From the NCBI GenBank assembly GCA_964628385.1, contig CAZVOD010000016.1, positions 1 through 64,000 of the forward strand: 64,000 nt of DNA. Direction: 5' to 3'. The translations under genes were made by a program, and so were the position numbers. The DNA is from JANQPA01 sp964628385. GTDB taxonomy: Bacteria > Bacteroidota > Bacteroidia > Chitinophagales > Saprospiraceae. A model generated the notes under the pieces. It was not told the DNA's origin. It saw nothing but the letters and a program-made list of their open reading frames with translations, and did no database searches. Below, piece by piece: positions 27,670-36,615 of this stretch (the first letter of the stretch is position 1; each line of letters opens with the position of its first letter).

Positions 27670-28032
27670 ATGACCATAGCTATAATCGCACATGATAGCA
27701 AAAAAGCCGAAATGGTAGCCTTTGTAAAAGACAATGTAGCCCTTTTCAGAGAAAAAAACATTGATCTGGTAGCCACAGGAACTACGGGTTCGCACATGGA
27801 AAAAGCAGGCCTGGAAGTCAATAAAATGGCAAGTGGTCCTATGGGAGGGGATGCACAGATTGCCAGCCGTATAGTAGAAGGAAAAGTGGATATGGTGATA
27901 TTTTTTAGAGATCCACTCGGTAAACACCCTCATGAAGTAGACGTACACATGCTGATGCGTCTTTGTGATGTTCATAATATTCCGCTAGCAACTAACCCTG
28001 CCGCCGGTGAGCGGTTTGTTAAAACACTTTAA
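27670..28032 (+). CDS. mgsA: Methylglyoxal synthase
   Basis: Converts dihydroxyacetone phosphate to methylglyoxal and phosphate, a bypass that relieves sugar-phosphate build-up. 120 residues. Visible family residues are His8 in IAHDSKK, the phosphate loop TGTTGSHMEK, catalytic Asp61 in GPMGGDAQI, and His88 in KHPHEVDVHML. A TTG precedes the ATG by one codon; ATG 27670 is chosen. The upstream gene is divergent (DUF2911). Downstream lies the broken secreted-protein relic on the other strand. Confidence 0.95.
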   Translation: MTIAIIAHDSKKAEMVAFVKDNVALFREKNIDLVATGTTGSHMEKAGLEVNKMASGPMGGDAQIASRIVEGKVDMVIFFRDPLGKHPHEVDVHMLMRLCDVHNIPLATNPAAGERFVKTL

Positions 28033-28151
28033 TGTTACCAATCTGCATGGAATAACGAGTCAATCAACCAGGTCAATATAAATACGGCACCTACTTCCGA
28101 GCGAGGCACTCCGCAGTCCAGTAAAAGTCGTAAATGGGTAGCCATCGTTTT

Positions 28152-28660
28152 TTACACTACATCTGAGCCAGACTGGCTTGCATTAATCTGCCAACTGACA
28201 CTGCTGAAGGTAGCTTCACTTCTGGGGGTAAAAGTAATGGGCTGGCCTACGCAGGGTTCTCCTTCAAAGAGGATTTCCACTGCCGGTAGTTTGTTACAGG
28301 GATTCTCCTCGCAGTCTACTATTTCAAGCGGGGCGACTCCGCAATAATCACAGTTGATAATATCTTTTCCTTGTAAAAATAATTTCGAAAAAGCCGAGTT
28401 CACTAAAATTCAGCTCCAGCGTAAAATTATCAGAAATTTGTTCACCGTTTATCTGCCAGCTTACTTCCCTGAGCGGTTGCCGAGTTGTATCTACTAGCAG
28501 AGTGACTACAATGTTAGAGTCTAGACATAGCGCACCATCGACGATCAACTCAAGGTTACCAAAATTAGTACAAGGCTGGCAATCAAATATTTGTATAGAG
28601 CCAGTAAACGTAAAGCTGCAGTTCAGAGCATCTTTTACTGCTTTAGGCCGTTCAGCCCCT
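28152..28660 (-). pseudogene. Remnant of a Cys-rich secreted/Ig-like protein
   Basis: A minus-strand relic read in two frames. From about 28660 an open frame without a start codon encodes a Cys-rich stretch (DCQPCTNFGNLEL, LIVDGALCLDSN, REVSWQINGEQISD). Near 28370-28400 the frame shifts, and the second frame continues with INCDYCGVAPLEIVDCEENPC, VGQPITFTPRSEATF and SVSWQINASQSG before a stop at 28152. Two VSWQIN units suggest a PKD/Ig-like repeat protein that has lost its 5' end and suffered a frameshift. The join and boundaries are inferred. Confidence 0.65.
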
Positions 28661-28753
28661 CAACTTTAACCCTTAAATAACACAGCGATTAGTAATTCAA
28701 AAGAATAAGTTGTAAATTTACCAAGTATTTGGAAATCTTAAAACTATTTTTTT

Positions 28754-30067
28754 ATGGATACAGTGAGTTCAAAGTTGAACTACAAAGTAAAGGATATCGC
28801 CTTGGCAGAATGGGGGCGTAACGAGATTATACTTGCAGAAGCTGAAATGCCAGGCCTTATGGCTCTACGGGAAAAGTATGGCAAAGATAAGCCTTTAAAG
28901 GGGACGCGCATTGCAGGATGTTTACATATGACTATCCAGACAGCCGTTTTGGTAGAAACATTGGTGGAATTAGGGGCTGAGGTGACTTGGTCTTCTTGTA
29001 ATATTTTCTCTACTCAAGATCACGCCGCTGCTGCAGTTGCTGCCGCAGGTGTTCCTGTTTTTGCCTGGAAAGGATTAACGGAAGAGGAATTCTGGTGGTG
29101 TATTGAGCAGACACTATTTGCTTTTGAAGGTGGTAAGCCATTAAATATGATCCTCGATGATGGTGGTGACCTTACTAACACAGTTTTGGATAAGCACCCT
29201 GAATTAGTTGATGGTATAAAAGGCTTAAGTGAAGAGACAACTACTGGTGTACACCGCTTGTACGAGCGTATGGCTAAGGGAACTTTACCAATGCCTGCAA
29301 TCAACGTAAATGACTCGGTTACCAAGTCAAAGTTTGATAACAAGTACGGTTGTAAAGAATCGTTGGTAGATGCCATCCGTCGTGCCACTGATATTATGAT
29401 GGCCGGAAAAGTAGCTGTAGTTGCCGGTTATGGTGATGTAGGAAAAGGTTCTGCTGCTTCTTTGCGTGGAGCGGGTTGTCGCGTAATCGTTACAGAAATT
29501 GATCCTATTTGTGCCCTACAGGCTGCAATGGATGGCTTTGAAGTGAAAAAGCTGAAAGATGTATTACCAAGAGTAGACATCGTAGTTACTGCTACCGGTA
29601 ATAAAGACATCGTTTCTGGCCAAGCTTTCAAATTAATGAAAGATAAAGTTATCGTATGTAATATCGGACACTTCGATAACGAAATTGATATTGCCTGGTT
29701 GAACGAAAATTACGGCGATACCAAAGTGAGCATCAAGCCTCAGGTGGATAAATATACAATCGATGGAAAAGACCTGATTATTCTGGCAGAAGGACGTCTG
29801 GTTAACCTGGGTTGTGCTACCGGTCACCCATCATTCGTTATGTCTAACTCATTTACTAACCAAGTGTTAGCACAAATGGAACTATGGCATAACTCTGATA
29901 AGTACGAAAATAAAGTATACATGCTGCCTAAGCACCTTGACGAAGAAGTGGCTCGTCTGCACCTTGCTAAAATCGGAGCTGAGCTGGAAACACTCAGAAA
30001 AGATCAGGCAGATTATATTGGCGTAGAGGTAGAAGGTCCTTACAAGCCAGAATACTACCGCTACTAA
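28754..30067 (+). CDS. ahcY: Adenosylhomocysteinase
   Basis: Splits S-adenosylhomocysteine into adenosine and homocysteine in the methyl cycle. 437 residues, the compact bacterial form. Evidence: GTRIAGCLHMTIQTAVL and SSCNIFSTQDHAAAA at the substrate site, NAD-binding VAGYGDVGKGSAASLRGAG (about 219-237), the NIGHFDNEIDI and GCATGHPSFVMSNSFTNQ motifs, and the C-terminal KPEYYRY that reaches the neighbouring active site. Transcribed alone, with its own terminator at 30086-30136. No SAH riboswitch is seen in the short leader. Confidence 0.97.
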   Translation: MDTVSSKLNYKVKDIALAEWGRNEIILAEAEMPGLMALREKYGKDKPLKGTRIAGCLHMTIQTAVLVETLVELGAEVTWSSCNIFSTQDHAAAAVAAAGVPVFAWKGLTEEEFWWCIEQTLFAFEGGKPLNMILDDGGDLTNTVLDKHPELVDGIKGLSEETTTGVHRLYERMAKGTLPMPAINVNDSVTKSKFDNKYGCKESLVDAIRRATDIMMAGKVAVVAGYGDVGKGSAASLRGAGCRVIVTEIDPICALQAAMDGFEVKKLKDVLPRVDIVVTATGNKDIVSGQAFKLMKDKVIVCNIGHFDNEIDIAWLNENYGDTKVSIKPQVDKYTIDGKDLIILAEGRLVNLGCATGHPSFVMSNSFTNQVLAQMELWHNSDKYENKVYMLPKHLDEEVARLHLAKIGAELETLRKDQADYIGVEVEGPYKPEYYRY

Positions 30068-30085
30068 TTAGCAAAATTCGTTCAT

Positions 30086-30136
30086 AAAGAACTTCTATTG
30101 CTGTGGCCGGATTTTCTCAGGTCACAGCAGTTCTTT
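30086..30136 (+). terminator. ahcY terminator hairpin
   Basis: Nested stems: AAAGAACT (30086-30093) with AGTTCTTT (30129-30136), and CTGTGGCC (30101-30108) with GGTCACAG (30120-30127; one G-U pair), with an asymmetric bulge. Confidence 0.6.
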
Positions 30137-30168
30137 TCCAAATTCTTCACTAATTTAGCGCAAAAATT

Positions 30169-30783
30169 ATGCGCTCAACATTCAGTACCTACCTGGAATT
30201 AGGATTCGAGCATATTGCTGATCTCCGGGGCTATGACCACATCCTCTTTATAGTCGCTTTATGTGCCATTTATACCCTCAAAGAATGGAGGCGTGTAGCT
30301 ATTTTAGCTACTGCTTTTACCGTCGGGCATTCCGTTACGCTTGCCCTGGCTTCTTTGGATATTATTCCCATCAAACAGGCCTTGATTGAGTTTTTAATTC
30401 CGGTTACCATCGTTGTGACCGCCCTGTATAATGTCTTGGTACATAAACAGGAAAAGCCAGAAGATGACAGGGCCACCTTCACTCGTACCCTCAATGTTAA
30501 TTACTTTTTTGCACTCATTTTTGGGCTGATCCACGGAATGGGATTTTCTAATTTTTTTAAGTCAGCACTTTTACCGGGAGAAGAAAATGAGCTACTTACC
30601 CAACTATTGGCATTTAATATCGGAGTTGAATTAGGACAATTGATGATTGTCGGCGTAATCTTATTCGTATCTTATATCGTTTTATCTATATTCAAGGCCA
30701 AACAGCGTGAGTGGAACTTGTTTATCTCCGGCGCCGCAGCTGGGGTGGCACTGATTATGTCACTGGAAAGATGGCCATTCTAA
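30169..30783 (+). CDS. HupE/UreJ-type membrane protein
   Basis: A 204-residue membrane protein with about six helices. It has the HupE/UreJ_2 family pattern: FEHIADLRGYDHILFIVAL near the start with the conserved His-Ile and Asp-His, TAFTVGHSVTLALA, and GLIHGMGFSNFF. Related proteins are implicated in nickel or cobalt uptake for hydrogenase/urease, but no such enzyme is encoded here. It pairs with the DUF6702-like gene 18 nt downstream, a combination I recall from other Bacteroidota. Confidence 0.85.
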   Translation: MRSTFSTYLELGFEHIADLRGYDHILFIVALCAIYTLKEWRRVAILATAFTVGHSVTLALASLDIIPIKQALIEFLIPVTIVVTALYNVLVHKQEKPEDDRATFTRTLNVNYFFALIFGLIHGMGFSNFFKSALLPGEENELLTQLLAFNIGVELGQLMIVGVILFVSYIVLSIFKAKQREWNLFISGAAAGVALIMSLERWPF

Positions 30784-30801
30784 ATCACAAATATGTAGCT
30801 T

Positions 30802-31311
30802 ATGCTTTTATTCCTAACCTTGGTGCAGTCTTTTTTGCTGTTGCCTCTACTAACGGCAGAAGATCACGATTTTCATATCAGTAAAGTACTGGTAGAGTAC
30901 AATGAGCCTGAAAAAGCCCTTCAGGTCAGTATGCACTTATTCATTGATGACCTGGAGGAAGCACTCCGGGTCAGAGGCAAGGATAGCCTGTTCATTTGTA
31001 CCTCCAATGAAGCACCTAATGCAGAGCAGTATATGGCAAAGTATATCAAGAAAAACTTTGAATTATACGTGGACGGAGAAAAGCAGGAATATGGTTTTTT
31101 GGGAAAAGAAATAGCGAATGATATGGCTGGGGTATGGTGTTACCTGGAGGCTTTAAATGTCAATTCTATCAAAGAACTTAAGATAAAGAATAGCCTACTC
31201 CTGGAACTTTTTGATGACCAGAAAAACATTGTTTCCGTTATCGGTCCGCAAAGAAAAAAGGGAGTACTCCTGTTGGAGCGTAATGCCAACATCAAATCAA
31301 TTGATTACTAA
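30802..31311 (+). CDS. DUF6702-like exported protein
   Basis: A 169-residue protein with a signal peptide (about 1-19, rich in Leu/Phe). The mature part is beta-rich, with HDFHISKVLVEYNEP and ALQVSMHLFIDDLEEALR, matching the DUF6702 family of small periplasmic proteins. Function unknown. It directly follows the HupE-like gene (18-nt gap), suggesting a shared role at the envelope. Confidence 0.75.
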   Translation: MLLFLTLVQSFLLLPLLTAEDHDFHISKVLVEYNEPEKALQVSMHLFIDDLEEALRVRGKDSLFICTSNEAPNAEQYMAKYIKKNFELYVDGEKQEYGFLGKEIANDMAGVWCYLEALNVNSIKELKIKNSLLLELFDDQKNIVSVIGPQRKKGVLLLERNANIKSIDY

Positions 31312-31415
31312 AACTCTAATTTGATAAAGCTTTGAAAATGTAATCTGAAAATCAAGGTCATGTTATAAAATAACCGAAATCAAAGACTATCAATATACCC
31401 CATAATTTATCAGAC

Positions 31416-31658
31416 ATGAAAAAGATACTGAAGTACATAATTATTTTACCTATACGCTTTTATCAATATTCTATTTCCCCTCTACTGGGCCCAAGGTGCC
31501 GGTTTGAGCCTAGTTGTTCTCATTATACTGTGCAGGCTATCGAAGAGTGGGGCGTATTTAAAGGAACATGGTTGGGAATAAAGCGTATAAGTAGATGTCA
31601 CCCTTGGGGAGGCCACGGTTATGATCCGGTACCCAAAAAGCCGGAAAAGAACGTATAG
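31416..31658 (+). CDS. yidD: Membrane protein insertion efficiency factor YidD
   Basis: An 80-residue protein that helps YidC-dependent insertion into the inner membrane. It has the full family pattern: YQYSISPLLGPRCRFEPSCSHY, AIEEWGVFKG, and KRISRCHPWGGHGYDPVP. It is not next to rnpA/yidC as in many bacteria; hemB follows 75 nt later. Confidence 0.95.
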   Translation: MKKILKYIIILPIRFYQYSISPLLGPRCRFEPSCSHYTVQAIEEWGVFKGTWLGIKRISRCHPWGGHGYDPVPKKPEKNV

Positions 31659-31733
31659 ATTGAACATATCAGGCAATGTAAGTCTGATATACACTTTTGA
31701 CAACCTGCAAACAGCTCAAACACATCCAAGTAT

Positions 31734-32705
31734 ATGTTACGTAGACCACGTAGAAACAGACAATCCGCCGCCATCAGAGGTATGGTTCAGGAGACCAGAT
31801 TGACCACTAATAATTTAGTACAGCCCTTATTCCTGGTAGATGGTGAAAATATAAAAGCAGAAGTGCCCTCTTTGCCCGGTATGCATCGCTTTTCAATTGA
31901 TCAAATGCTAAAAGAGGTAGAAAAATGTATGAATTTAGAATTGCGTTCTTTTATCATGTTTCCCGCCGTTGAAGAACGCTTGAAAGATAGTTTGGCCAGC
32001 TATAGCCATAGTCAGGATAATTTTTATTTGAAAGCAGCCCGACAGATTAAGGATAACTTCCCTGAAGCCTGTTTGATCAGTGATGTAGCAATGGACCCTT
32101 ACAGCTCTGATGGTCACGATGGACTGGTAAGAGATGGAGAAATTATTAATGATGAAACGTTACCTATTCTGGTAAAAATGTCTATCGCTCAGGCACAGGC
32201 CGGATTTGATATCCTGGGACCATCAGATATGATGGATGGCCGGATAGAAGCTATGAGGTCTTCTCTTGATGAGGCCGGTTATGATAAAGTAGGTATTATG
32301 TCTTACACGGCTAAATATGCCAGTGCTTTTTATGGCCCGTTTCGCGATGCCCTGGATTCAGCACCAAAGGCAGGCGATAAAAAGACCTATCAGATGAACC
32401 CTGCCAATAAGCGGGAAGCTCTGATTGAAGGAGAACTGGACACAGTGGAAGGTGCTGACTTTCTCATGGTTAAGCCAGCGTTGAATTATCTGGATGTTAT
32501 TCATCTTTTTAAAGAAGAATTTGAACTTCCAATAGCTGCTTACCATGTTAGCGGAGAATGTGCTATGTTACTAGCAGCTGCTGAAAAAGGTTGGCTGGAT
32601 TTTAATACGGCTATGCCAGAAACGCTGCTGAGCATAAAGCGAGCGGGGGCTGATGTGATCATTACCTATTTCGCAAAGGCTTTTGCAAGCTTAGATAAAA
32701 GGTAA
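31734..32705 (+). CDS. hemB: Delta-aminolevulinic acid dehydratase (porphobilinogen synthase)
   Basis: Condenses two 5-aminolevulinate molecules to porphobilinogen in heme and tetrapyrrole synthesis. 323 residues. The Schiff-base lysines lie in MSYTAKYASAFYGPFRDA and DFLMVKPALNYLDVI. The metal region reads VAMDPYSSDGHDGLV with Asp/Ser where zinc-type enzymes have Cys, so this is a Mg/other-metal type. Start ATG 31734 gives MLRRPRRNRQS, the usual basic N-terminus. Confidence 0.96.
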   Translation: MLRRPRRNRQSAAIRGMVQETRLTTNNLVQPLFLVDGENIKAEVPSLPGMHRFSIDQMLKEVEKCMNLELRSFIMFPAVEERLKDSLASYSHSQDNFYLKAARQIKDNFPEACLISDVAMDPYSSDGHDGLVRDGEIINDETLPILVKMSIAQAQAGFDILGPSDMMDGRIEAMRSSLDEAGYDKVGIMSYTAKYASAFYGPFRDALDSAPKAGDKKTYQMNPANKREALIEGELDTVEGADFLMVKPALNYLDVIHLFKEEFELPIAAYHVSGECAMLLAAAEKGWLDFNTAMPETLLSIKRAGADVIITYFAKAFASLDKR

Positions 32706-32783
32706 AAAAGCACAGGGTGAAAAGAGAAAAATATTTTGATCTTTCTACTCTATACCGTTTACCTTCTATCCAATGCTTATAAT

Positions 32784-33365
32784 TTACTGAAGGATTATTT
32801 CCTGTTCTTCCACCATTTTGCGGATATTGATCAATGCATAACGCATTCTACCCAGAGCTGTGTTAATACTTACACGGGTTAGCTTGGCTATTTCTTTAAA
32901 GCTCATTTCAGCATAATGCCTAAGGATTACTACTTCTCGCTGTTCAGGGGGTAGCATATCTACCAGGCGGCGTACTTTGTCGTGAGTCTGTGAGCGAATG
33001 ATACTTTGCTCCGCATTATCATCAGTTGTCTGTAATACATCGAAGATATCAAAAGTCTCAGTGGGAGATACTTTTGGACGGCGTTTGTTTCTTCTGAAGT
33101 GATCTACACACATATTATAGGAAATACGCATGGCCCATTGCAAAAACTTACCCTCGTGGTTATATTTTCCTTTCCTTAAGGTATCAATAATTTTGATAAA
33201 TACTTCTTGAAAAATATCCTCAGCTAGTTCGGTATCTTTCACAAATAGATAAATGGACGTGTAGATTTTCTGTTGATGGCGGTTGAGAAGCTCTTCAAAG
33301 GCTTTATCATTTCCTTCCAAATAACTAGAAATCAATTGCTGGTCAGCTAAGGTTATAACTTGCAT
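32784..33365 (-). CDS. ECF-type RNA polymerase sigma factor
   Basis: A 193-residue sigma-70 family factor of the extracytoplasmic group. Region 2 covers about residues 20-95 (AEDIFQEVFIKIIDTL, ISYNMCVDHFRRNKRRP). Region 4 covers about 130-185 (LPPEQREVVILRHYAEMSF, KEIAKLTRVSINTALGRMR), a helix-turn-helix for the -35 box. No anti-sigma gene is next to it. The sequence resembles the constitutively used Bacteroidota RpoE-like factors more than FecI types. It is divergent from uvrA and has a near-perfect promoter at 33497-33526. Confidence 0.93.
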   Translation of the reverse strand: MQVITLADQQLISSYLEGNDKAFEELLNRHQQKIYTSIYLFVKDTELAEDIFQEVFIKIIDTLRKGKYNHEGKFLQWAMRISYNMCVDHFRRNKRRPKVSPTETFDIFDVLQTTDDNAEQSIIRSQTHDKVRRLVDMLPPEQREVVILRHYAEMSFKEIAKLTRVSINTALGRMRYALINIRKMVEEQEIILQ

Positions 33366-33496
33366 AACTAAATAATTAAAATTAAAATTATGGGATCATC
33401 GATTATTTAGTGTAGAAGTTAATTTCTATAGTCAACAATTTTTATTAGAAAATGATAATTTGTAGTAGGAAAAAGACATTCCGTTATCTTACACAA

Positions 33497-33526
33497 CAAA
33501 TATATCTTATTTTGACATAAAGCAAA
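33497..33526 (-). promoter_or_regulatory. Bacteroidota-type promoter of the sigma-factor gene
   Basis: Read on the minus strand: TTTG (33526-33523), an 18-nt spacer, then TATATTTG (33504-33497). This is an exact fit to TTTG-N17-20-TAnnTTTG used by the primary Bacteroidota sigma factor. It gives a leader of about 125 nt before the start at 33365. Confidence 0.75.
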
Positions 33527-33609
33527 AGAAAGCTGTAAGCTTTTATTTGTGCTGGACGACATTTAACATTTTTTAAACAATAAACCCTCCTTTCTTTTTT
33601 GCGTTAAAC

Positions 33610-33638
33610 TTTGGTAAGCATTAAAAGTCTTACTTTTG
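33610..33638 (+). promoter_or_regulatory. Bacteroidota-type promoter of uvrA
   Basis: TTTG (33610-33613), 17 nt, TACTTTTG (33631-33638): an exact consensus match. The transcript would begin near 33645. This excludes the upstream TTG start at 33611 and supports ATG 33674. Confidence 0.75.
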
Positions 33639-33673
33639 CGTTTTTCTTACCGATTAGTAAAGAAACTACTTAT

Positions 33674-36520
33674 ATGACTTCAAACAGCGTAGAAAAACAA
33701 ATGGGTGCTGGTGTAGATAAGCTACCGGGCAACACAATACATATTAAGGGTGCCAGAGGAAACAACCTCAAGAACGTGGAATTACATATTCCCAAAAACC
33801 AACTCGTGGTAGTGACGGGAGTTTCGGGCTCGGGCAAATCATCTATCACTATGGATACACTTTTTGCTGAGGGGCAGCGAAGATACGTGGAGAGTTTATC
33901 CTCTTATGCCCGGCAGTTTTTGATGAGGATGAAAAAACCAGAGGTGGATTTCATCAAGGGAATCTGCCCGGCTATTGCTATCGAACAGAAAGTTGGTACC
34001 AAAAATGCTCGCTCTACTGTGGGTACGCTGACAGAAATATACGATTATCTCAGGCTTTTATTTGCCAGGGTAGGCAAGACTTATTCTCCCGTTTCGGGGC
34101 AAATAGTAAAGCGCCATGAAATCGCGGATGTTGTTGACTTTATTATGTCACAGAACGATAATAGTAAAGTACGGCTTTTTATTATCCTACCTACAAAATA
34201 CCGCGATCGTACCGTAGCCCAGGAATTGGATTTGTTATTGCAAAAAGGATATACCCGAATTTTGTTGGATAATCAATTGGAAGATATTCAGGACATTCTG
34301 GAATCTGAGCGAAAGCTACTGACTGTCAGGTTGGGTGACCTGAAAGAGGAAGTCTACGTTTTGATCGACCGTTTTGTAGTGAAGAAAGAAGATGAAGAAA
34401 ATACAAAGCGTATTGCTGATTCTATTCAAACTGCTTTTTATGAGGCAGAAGGGGAGTGCCTGGTTGATATTATGGGAAAAGAAAAGCGCTCATTCAATAA
34501 TCGTTTTGAATTAGATGGTATTTCTTTTGTAGATCCCACGCCTCAGCTTTTTAATTACAATAATCCCTTCGGTGCTTGTCCTCAATGTGAAGGGTTTGGT
34601 ATGGTCATGGGTATAGATGAGGATAAGGTCGTACCGGACAAATCGCTTTCTGTTTATGAGGGAGCTATAGCTTGTTGGAAAGGAGAAAAATATGGCCGTT
34701 GGTTGGATAAGTTAATCGATGCTGCTCACGAGTTTGATTTTCCCATACACAGGGCTTACCAGGACCTGACTCGCAAACAACAGCGCTTACTGTGGAAGGG
34801 TAATGACTATTTTTGGGGGATCAATGAATTCTTTGAGGAGTTGTTGGAAAAAAACTATAAAATACAGAACCGGGTGATGTTGGCCAGATACAGGGGGCGA
34901 ACCAATTGTCCTACCTGCGATGGCGGTCGCTTGAGAGAGGAAGCAACTTATGTCAAAATTGATGGAAAAGACATAACCGAGTTGGTTATTCTGCCAGTTG
35001 ATGAGCTGCTACAGTTTTTCAAAGATTTGCAATTGGGAGAAATGGATAGCAAAATTGCTAAGCGACTGGTACTTGAAGTGACCAACCGCCTGCAGTTTAT
35101 GTGTGATTTGGGACTGGCTTACCTGACTGTGAATCGTATTTCGGCTACCTTGAGTGGAGGAGAGACACAACGGATCAATCTGACCCGAACGCTGGGGAGC
35201 AACCTGACCAGCTCTATGTATATTCTCGACGAGCCCAGCGTTGGCCTGCATCCAAGGGACACCAACCGTCTGGTAACGGTATTGAAGCAGCTCAGAGATC
35301 TGGGAAATACAGTCATTGTTGTAGAGCATGAAGAAGACGTGATCAAGAGTGCCGACTATCTCGTCGATATTGGCCCCAGAGCTGGCATTTTTGGAGGGGA
35401 AGTCGTTTTTGCAGGACCTTATCAGCAAATTTATGATGAAGCCAACGATAGCCTGACGGCCAAGTATATGAGTGGGCGTATGGTTATACCTCTACCATCA
35501 AAACGTCGTAAAGCCATAGACTTTATAGAGATCAAAGATGCCCGGCAAAATAATCTGAAAAAAATTGATGTGCGTTTTCCCATTAATACCCTTATTACGG
35601 TTACCGGAGTGTCTGGGTCAGGTAAAACAACATTGGTCAAGCAGATTCTGCACCCGGCCATGAAAAAGCATTTGGGAGAAAGCTACTCTAAAGCACCGGG
35701 CGCATTTGGTGCTCTTGAAGGCGCAGTAGATCAGATTACTCAGGTGGAGATGATTACCCAAAATTCAATTGGTAAATCTTCACGGTCTAATCCGGTAACT
35801 TACGTAAAAGCCTACGATACCATACGTGCCTTGATGGCTAGCCAACCTATGGCCAACCTCAGGGGCTACAAGCCTAAGCACTTTTCATTTAATGTGGATG
35901 GAGGCCGCTGTGATGCTTGTAAAGGAGAAGGCGAGCAGGTGATAGAAATGCAGTTTCTTGCTGATGTTAGCCTGGTTTGTGAGGTGTGTAACGGGAAAAG
36001 ATTTAAGCAAGAAGTTTTAGATATTGAATATAAAGGCAAGAATATCCATGAGATACTGAGCCTGAGCATTGACGAAGCCATGGAATTTTTTGACGATGCC
36101 AAAGACGTCATTAACAAGCTCAAACCATTGCAAGATGTAGGCCTTGGATATGTAAAACTGGGGCAATCTTCCAGCACTTTATCAGGGGGAGAAGCTCAGC
36201 GAGTGAAATTAGCTTCTTTCCTAGGTAGAGAAAAAAGTACCGAGCAAATCCTGTTCATCTTCGATGAACCTACCACCGGCCTGCATTTTCACGATATCAG
36301 AAAATTAATGGATGCCTTAAATGCACTGGTAGAAAAAGGGCATACAGTGATCGTGGTAGAACACAACATGGAAGTGATTAAATCTTCTGACTGGGTGATA
36401 GACCTTGGCCCGGAAGGAGGAAAAGAAGGAGGACACCTGGTTTTTGAGGGTACACCAGAAGAACTGGCTAAAGTGAAAGCGTCTTATACAGGGTCTTTTT
36501 TAAAGGAAAAATTGGTATAG
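33674..36520 (+). CDS. uvrA: Excinuclease ABC subunit A
   Basis: The damage-recognition ATPase of nucleotide-excision repair, 948 residues. Two ABC modules are visible. N-terminal: VVTGVSGSGKSSITMDTLFA, zinc motif NCPTCDGGRLREEA, signature LSGGETQRINL and YILDEPSVGLHPRD. C-terminal: VTGVSGSGKTTLVKQIL, zinc module CDACKGEGEQ ... CEVCNGKRF, LSGGEAQRVKLA and FIFDEPTTGLHFHD. Start ATG 33674 (MTSNSVEKQM) is set by the promoter just upstream. No uvrB nearby. fabG follows on the same strand after about 95 nt. Confidence 0.97.
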   Translation: MTSNSVEKQMGAGVDKLPGNTIHIKGARGNNLKNVELHIPKNQLVVVTGVSGSGKSSITMDTLFAEGQRRYVESLSSYARQFLMRMKKPEVDFIKGICPAIAIEQKVGTKNARSTVGTLTEIYDYLRLLFARVGKTYSPVSGQIVKRHEIADVVDFIMSQNDNSKVRLFIILPTKYRDRTVAQELDLLLQKGYTRILLDNQLEDIQDILESERKLLTVRLGDLKEEVYVLIDRFVVKKEDEENTKRIADSIQTAFYEAEGECLVDIMGKEKRSFNNRFELDGISFVDPTPQLFNYNNPFGACPQCEGFGMVMGIDEDKVVPDKSLSVYEGAIACWKGEKYGRWLDKLIDAAHEFDFPIHRAYQDLTRKQQRLLWKGNDYFWGINEFFEELLEKNYKIQNRVMLARYRGRTNCPTCDGGRLREEATYVKIDGKDITELVILPVDELLQFFKDLQLGEMDSKIAKRLVLEVTNRLQFMCDLGLAYLTVNRISATLSGGETQRINLTRTLGSNLTSSMYILDEPSVGLHPRDTNRLVTVLKQLRDLGNTVIVVEHEEDVIKSADYLVDIGPRAGIFGGEVVFAGPYQQIYDEANDSLTAKYMSGRMVIPLPSKRRKAIDFIEIKDARQNNLKKIDVRFPINTLITVTGVSGSGKTTLVKQILHPAMKKHLGESYSKAPGAFGALEGAVDQITQVEMITQNSIGKSSRSNPVTYVKAYDTIRALMASQPMANLRGYKPKHFSFNVDGGRCDACKGEGEQVIEMQFLADVSLVCEVCNGKRFKQEVLDIEYKGKNIHEILSLSIDEAMEFFDDAKDVINKLKPLQDVGLGYVKLGQSSSTLSGGEAQRVKLASFLGREKSTEQILFIFDEPTTGLHFHDIRKLMDALNALVEKGHTVIVVEHNMEVIKSSDWVIDLGPEGGKEGGHLVFEGTPEELAKVKASYTGSFLKEKLV

Positions 36521-36615
36521 CCCTTGAGGGCTAACCGTTTTGTAGTCGGAACTATCCGGACTTAATATTTTTTCACTATTTTGGCCGCTGTTTTTACCAA
36601 AAAAATTAACACCTT

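Noticed and set aside
28661..28753. S-adenosylhomocysteine riboswitch before ahcY
   Set aside because: The leader is short, AT-rich and shows no pseudoknot-forming GC stems of the known SAH riboswitch.
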